Assembly: GCA_032358255.1 (NCBI GenBank)
Contig: JAULBX010022187.1
Location: 186,001-250,000 of the forward strand
Source of the DNA: Heterotrichella gracilis
Taxonomy: Eukaryota > Sar > Xanthophyceae > Tribonematales > Xanthonemataceae
Reading direction: 5' to 3'
Length of the DNA stretch: 64,000 bases
In this document: piece after piece, positions 59,501 through 64,000 of the stretch
How the letters are laid out: the number at the start of each line of letters is the position of its first letter
How positions within the stretch are numbered: position 1 is the first letter of the stretch
Made by a program: the position numbers and the translations under genes
Notes under the pieces: model-generated
Database searches by the model: none
What the model saw: only the letters and a program-made list of their open reading frames with translations
What the model was told of the DNA's origin: nothing

Positions 59501-62500
59501 GCCATGGCCCTCATGTCTGCTGTGCACAGCAAGAGGAGGCGGAGGTTCATGCTGGACAACCTGAACGCATGTGGTGAGGAGATTGTACTCTAAACCCTAG
59601 AGTGGACCCTAGCGTGGATCCCACCCAAACCCTAGCCCAAACCCTGGCCGCGGCAGGCACATGCATGAGCCTGGGTGGCATTATGACCCACCGCATTTGT
59701 GTGCCAAATGTGCAGGGTACGAATGCCCCAAGGACTCCCCTACTGCCACCCAGCGCTTTGGATGCTTTGGTCCCTCATCACCAAACCCAGGAATCCGCCC
59801 CCCCTCCGGCCCTCGCCCTCGCCCCCGTCCCCACCCCCGGAACCGTCCCCACGTCCGCCTCTCCACTCACCCATCCCCCGGCGCCCAGCCCCCCCAAAAT
59901 CTTGACGAATTGGACCCGAATTCAGTCCCCGCCGAGGAGGCCCACGATGCAATCCAAATTTCGGTGGAATTGGAGGACCACATTTGGCAGCATGGGGATG
60001 TGACCCTGGACATCGGCAAGATTCTGCCCCAAGCCGAGGTGTATGCAATGAGGAAGAAAATGGCAGACGCAGCTGCAGCGATTTCCGTGGGCGCGGGGGA
60101 TCACGTGGGGAACTTGCGGGCGCGGCTACGGCTGGCGGCTGCTCGGATAGTGCTGAGGAGTGGGGACCGGGTGCATGGCGGGGAGGGGGAGCGGGGGGAG
60201 GGAGGAGAAGGGGAAGGGGAGGGGGGGATTGCCAAGTGGGGCGGGGAGGTTCTGAAGGAGGGGAGGGAACGGTGGAAAGCCCTGCGCCAGGTGCTGGTGC
60301 GGGAGCTTGGGGGGAGGGGCGGGGAGGGGGAGGAGGAAGCAGATTCGACCCGCAGCGGTGGCGCAGGGGGGGCACCGCCACCTCCTAATGGGGGTGTCAC
60401 AGGGGAGGAAAGGGACACACTACCCCCCCTTAGCGCCACCTCATTGGCTGGGGAAGGGGGCACTGGGGAGGTCCCTGATGCAGCCCCCCTGGAGAAGCCG
60501 GTTCGCATGTCCAAGAGGGTCAGCTTTGCTGCAGAACCCCAGACCTCCCGCGATGGCGACGCCAATGCACCCGGGACCTCCTCCAGCGCTCAAGCAGCAG
60601 CTACCCAGCATGCAGACCCTGGCGCCATTCCGGAGACCCTACCACAAACCCTAGAACGACCTTCCCTGAAGCCCCTGGCGTCTGGCGCTGGTGTGGACAC
60701 TGCACCTTGCGAGGTGCTGGAGGTGGAGGAGGTGACCCTACGAGAAACCCTAGAAGAACCCTCCCTGGACCCCCTGGCATCCGGCGCCAGCTTCCACACA
60801 GCATACAGTGAGGGACGGGAGGGGGAGGAAGATGATTCAGCAGGGGAGGAAGGGGAAGGTGCTTCAACAGGGGAGGGAAAGGGAGATGACTCAGCAGGGG
60901 AGGAAGGGGAGGGTACTTCATCAGGGGAGGGAAAGGTTGATGGCATCGTGCCAGGGGAGAGTGGGGAAGGTGCTGTGGCAGGGGAGGCATTAGCCGTCGA
61001 CCCCAGCGAGGAGCAGAAGGAGCTTGGGCGTGAGCTTGAGAAGCGCTACAGCTCGCGTGCCCTCCACGTGATCACCCCCTCCTACCGCCTGTGCCAGTCG
61101 CTGAGCGATGCGGTGGGAGTGGACACGGCGGCATCGGACTGCACAGGTACGGGGTGTATTGCTGACCCTAACCTAGGGTTTTGATGGGCTGGGCGCAGGG
61201 TTTTTGTAGGTTTTTGGTGCCCGGGGCCCTGGGCTAGGGTTTGAAGGCTCCTCCATGTGATCTAGCTGTGTCCACCAATCATTACACACGAGGAATTCTG
61301 GAACATAATGAGGAATGGTCCTGGTTCAGTTTATTGTTTGTGATAAATACCCTTAGTAATTTCCCCCTTCCCGTGCAGGTTTCTTTGAGTGCGTCCCCCC
61401 TGAGATCATCAAGGAGACGCACCACTGGCTGAGATACGCGGTGGCAGCATACGGGCTGCAGGACATACTGTGGAACAAATACGAGTAGGGATACCAACCC
61501 CCTGTCCCCCAGGGAAATACCCCTGTCACGAGGGTTTTGCCTGATGTGCATGCTGTTGCCGCATGACGCAAGGGCTGTTGCCACACGATGCAAGGGGCGC
61601 CATCTCTCTGTCATAACTGGTTGTCATAACTGGTCGTACAACATCACCTTTTTCACCCCATTGCTGCACACATCGATGCAAACCCTTCGGTAGGGTTCAC
61701 TTTCTCTTGCACCCTGCTACTCTCCCCTTCCCCCACCTCGTCCCCCCTCCTCCACCCCAACTCCCTGATCCCCTCCTCCCCACCCCCACAGCAACCCCAC
61801 CTGCAACCAGAAGACCCAGAACTGCACCTCAGCCAAATGCAACGCACCCACCCCCAACCAGCTGCGCCAGAAGAACCTACAGGGTATTCACCAGCTGCTG
61901 GGCACCCCCCCCTCCGCCCTCATCCACGCCAGCTATGCCAACACCAGCCGGGGTGTGCTGCCCTACATTGTGGTGGTGGATGAGGTGGGGGTTGGGTGGG
62001 AAAAGGGGGTTGTATCAGTTTGATGCTCTCTTTTCTCCTAGAAAATTAGAAATAAATATATGAATTCCATTTTTCGAATTTCAATTCAATTCCTGTAAGA
62101 CCATGCAGGTGTGTGTGAGATTTCCATACTATGCCACCCTCGCTCCTCTGCATGCAATTCTCGCGCCTTTTGTTCTCTACCCTGTTAGTATCAACAATTT
62201 ACCTCCCCTGGTGCAGCCCCGCCGCAGTGTGGTGGTTGCGCTGCGCGGCACAGTCAGCTTTGATGATGTTGTGACCGACCTACTGGGCACACCTGGCGAG
62301 GTGGATGAGTGGCTGCCGCGAGGGTTTGTGGAGGTGCGTTGTACCCTAAGAATTGCCACAATCACATCTACATGCTGGAGTTGTGCCCTGGCATTGCGCC
62401 CTGAGACCACGTGTGTTTTTATATCTTGTGTAAAATATAATTGACACCAAGGGGTGGTGTGTTACAGCATATGGGGGTGGAGGGTACCCCATGGGCGCAC

Positions 62501-64000
62501 GAGGCGATCGTTGACTCCTGCACAGCAGTCATCATGGACCTCTACTCACACGGTATTGTACTCATCTCCCCCTTCTGCTGACATCTTTCACCCTGTGCAC
62601 TTGCCTCTCATAGCGGTCTCTAGTTGCAAACCCTAGATACAAACTCCAAGCCCCAAACCCTAGGTGCAAACCCTAGATACTCCAAACCCTAAGTGCAAAC
62701 TCTAGATCTATCGATACAAACTCTAAACCCTCAAGCTCATTGTGGATTCTCCCTGCTGGCAACTCCTGCAGGCATTATGCCAAATCAGCCCTGCTCAACC
62801 CCAATGAAACCCTACAGCAGGGTTCACGTTGCCCACCCTCAACCCTGCTAAATCTAAACCCTTCTGAAACCCTCCATCACTGTTCAATCCAATCCAATCC
62901 AATCCAATTCAATCCAATCCAATCCAATCCAATCCAATCCAATCCAGTCCAGTCACCACCCTGCGATCCCCCACTCAGGCTTCATCAGCGAGTCGGTCCT
63001 ACTCAACTCACCCGAGCTGAGCGCCTGCCTGAGTGAGCTGCAAGACGCAAAAGCTGCAGGGGAGGTGGACAGCCGCTGGGACAGGCATGGGGCGCTGGTG
63101 CACGCGCCGTCGCACAACATAGCAGCGCTGGAGGCAAAGGTGGGTGGGTGGGTTGGGGGGTGGGTGGGGTGTATATGCGCTTTTTGCAGAGTGTGGTGGC
63201 GCTGGAGGTTCAGGTGTGTGGGGAAGTGGGGAGGGCGCACGAAATCACAATCCAACATATTCAAAATACTCCCCACAATCAAATCCAGCATCCCCTCCCC
63301 ACCACGAGTATTATCCTCCCCAGCACACCCTTGCTTCCCCTCCCGCTCAAACCGCGGATTCCCCTTCCTGTGCAGGTTGCCAGCGGCGAGTGGCGGCTGG
63401 TGATGACTGGGCACTCCCTGGGGGCAGCGGTGGCAGCGCTGATAGCTGTGCAGATGCGGGGCGTGTACCCAGGTAGGCCTGTTTCTTCCAACAGACTTAC
63501 ACGCATTATTAAGGTTTATTAATGCTATTTATGTTTGCAAGCATTTTTCGATACATTTGTAATAAAAAAGAACAGCGGTGAGGTTTGCACCCAAAAACCA
63601 CCCCTCACACTCCGCCACCCATGCATCCCCGCCTCCTGACCCCCCACCTCACCCCGTAAGAATACATCATTTGTGGCCCAAAGTGAGATTGAAACCCTAC
63701 CAACCCCCACCCCCCAGCCACCGCCTGCTGGGCCTTCTGCCCCCCTGGAGGCACTTGCTCCCTCAACCTTTCCCACGCACTGTCCCCATTCGTCACCGCT
63801 GTGGCTGTGGGGAAGGACCTCATCCCCAGGCTGTCGTACCCCAATGTGCAGCGATTCATGGATGAGGCGGTGGTGGCGCTGGCCAGGTGCAGGTAAGGGT
63901 TTTGGTAGGGGTTTAGGGTAGGGTTTTGGATGGGGTTCTATAGGGCTAATGGACAAGGGGGGAGATGGCGTTGGTTGTGGTCAGCCATTAGTGGTGCTGC
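56578..64000 (+). CDS. Membrane sn-1-specific diacylglycerol lipase (DAGL-type, lipase class 3), runs off right edge
   Basis: Predicted to hydrolyse diacylglycerol to a 2-acylglycerol. Exons: 56578-56833, 57171-57260, 57801-57915, 58413-58544, 58943-59097, 59716-61146, 61379-61484, 61792-61984, 62217-62333, 62468-62552, 62979-63139, 63376-63472, 63718-63892; all phases agree (about 1037 codons so far). Four N-terminal membrane segments: FWAIFHSVWLAVLIYGSVL, LRVVVLTFAAVMAAALGTEV, ISQLLGAVIVLWVGIVAL and VITWGSWVVIGISALVMYLL. Catalytic region: VVVALRGTVSFDDVVTDLLG, nucleophile elbow TGHSLGAAVAAL (Ser), then WAFCPPGG and FVTAVAVGKDLIPRLS, whose GKD Asp matches the catalytic Asp of DAGL-alpha. The next His-bearing part is outside the window. 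Exon 6 inserts 477 codons, Pro-rich then Glu/Gly-rich, between membrane and lipase parts. The 100-N gap lies in intron 5. Confidence 0.93.
57261..57560 (+). repeat. Donor-side echoes of lipase exon 2
   Basis: GTGGGCATCGTGGCACTCAC at the exon end recurs at 57340-57363 and, diverged, at 57491-57518. GTTAGGGTTCTA / ATTAGGGTTCCA linkers separate the copies. Confidence 0.85.
58135..58412 (+). repeat. Acceptor-side echoes of lipase exon 4 (three copies)
   Basis: CCGCAG plus the first ~26 nt of exon 4 (CTGGTCATGTACCT.CT.TA) occurs near 58137, 58222 and 58302 before the true acceptor at 58412. Each copy breaks off after TACTC and continues as AAAACCCTGAACCC...CCCTAAACCCTAAAATAATCC; units are about 83 bp. 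This is the clearest example of exon edge fused to telomere-like sequence. Confidence 0.92.
59098..59580 (+). repeat. Donor-side echoes of lipase exon 5, interrupted by assembly gap
   Basis: The last ~95 bp of exon 5 (AGTGACCGCCTGCTGGCCAT to GCATGTG|GTGAGG) is repeated at 59195-59288 and again at 59486-59577, nearly identical. Linkers between the first two are also identical (AGACAGGCTCTGGCACAAGC). Confidence 0.92.
59386..59485. other. Assembly gap (100 N)
   Basis: Exactly 100 undetermined bases, the conventional size for a gap of unknown length. It falls inside a near-identical tandem array. Confidence 0.99.
62883..62948. repeat. AATCC pentanucleotide microsatellite
   Basis: About 13 tandem AATCC units (some AATTC, AGTCC variants) in the lipase intron before exon 11. 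Confidence 0.95.

Noticed and set aside
59195-59577. Genuine multiple coding exons (tandem exon duplication) in the lipase
   Set aside because: Each copy ends with the same one-base phase remainder but lacks a preceding acceptor, so the copies cannot be spliced in as exons; they are donor-side echoes.
1-64000. CRISPR array, prokaryotic operon or insertion sequence
   Set aside because: Repeats are exon-derived, spacers are not unique, genes have spliceosomal introns, and no transposase-like frame is present.

Overview
The window reads as nuclear DNA of a green alga (Chlorophyta, plausibly Chlamydomonadales). Every convincing gene is split by GT-AG introns. The plant/algal telomere heptamer TTTAGGG (CCCTAAA) is scattered through introns and gene flanks. 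The gene set (RWP-RK factors, OSCA-type channel, DNA 3'-phosphatase, ARM/MYND and F-box/LRR proteins) suits that lineage. Species cannot be fixed from the sequence. One 100-N assembly gap lies at 59386-59485.

Layout, left to right: (1) 1-2867, minus: the first part of an F-box/leucine-rich-repeat gene running off the left edge, with three apparent frameshifts. (2) 4435-8012, minus: a complete eight-exon Gfo/Idh/MocA oxidoreductase (361 aa). (3) 9705-~16.55 kb, minus: a many-exon ARM/HEAT-like protein ending in a MYND zinc finger. (4) 17386-24592, plus: a ten-exon polynucleotide 3'-phosphatase with a C-terminal helix-hairpin-helix-like module (332 aa). (5) ~26.93-30.16 kb and 32.93-34.54 kb, plus: two tandem RWP-RK genes, the first with one apparent frameshift, the second seen only as its 3' four exons. 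(6) 35.42-43.50 kb, minus: three tandem ~3-kb units of a gene family I do not recognise, each broken differently. (7) 44794-55815, minus: a complete 20-exon OSCA/TMEM63-type channel (1396 aa) with a ~380-residue insertion. (8) 56578 to beyond the right edge, plus: a membrane sn-1 diacylglycerol lipase with a 477-residue insertion. Genes 7 and 8 are divergent across 762 bp, and genes 3 and 4 are probably divergent too.

The most unusual property is shared by almost every gene. Introns and 3' flanks contain tandem, decaying copies of the nearest exon edge with its splice site ('exon-edge echoes'), usually joined by TTTAGGG/CCCTAAA tracts. Acceptor-side copies keep the AG and the first tens of exon bases; donor-side copies keep the exon end and the GT. 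Terminal exons are echoed downstream of their stop codons. The assembly gap falls inside one such array. This looks like a local process of intron and flank growth that creates rows of decoy splice sites, and it is the main candidate here for an undescribed phenomenon.

The genes do not form an operon-like pathway. Exon joins for genes 2, 4, 7 and 8 were checked by reading phase and close without a remainder, so those models are firm. The start of gene 3, the 5' ends of both RWP-RK genes and the last exon of the triplicated family are uncertain.
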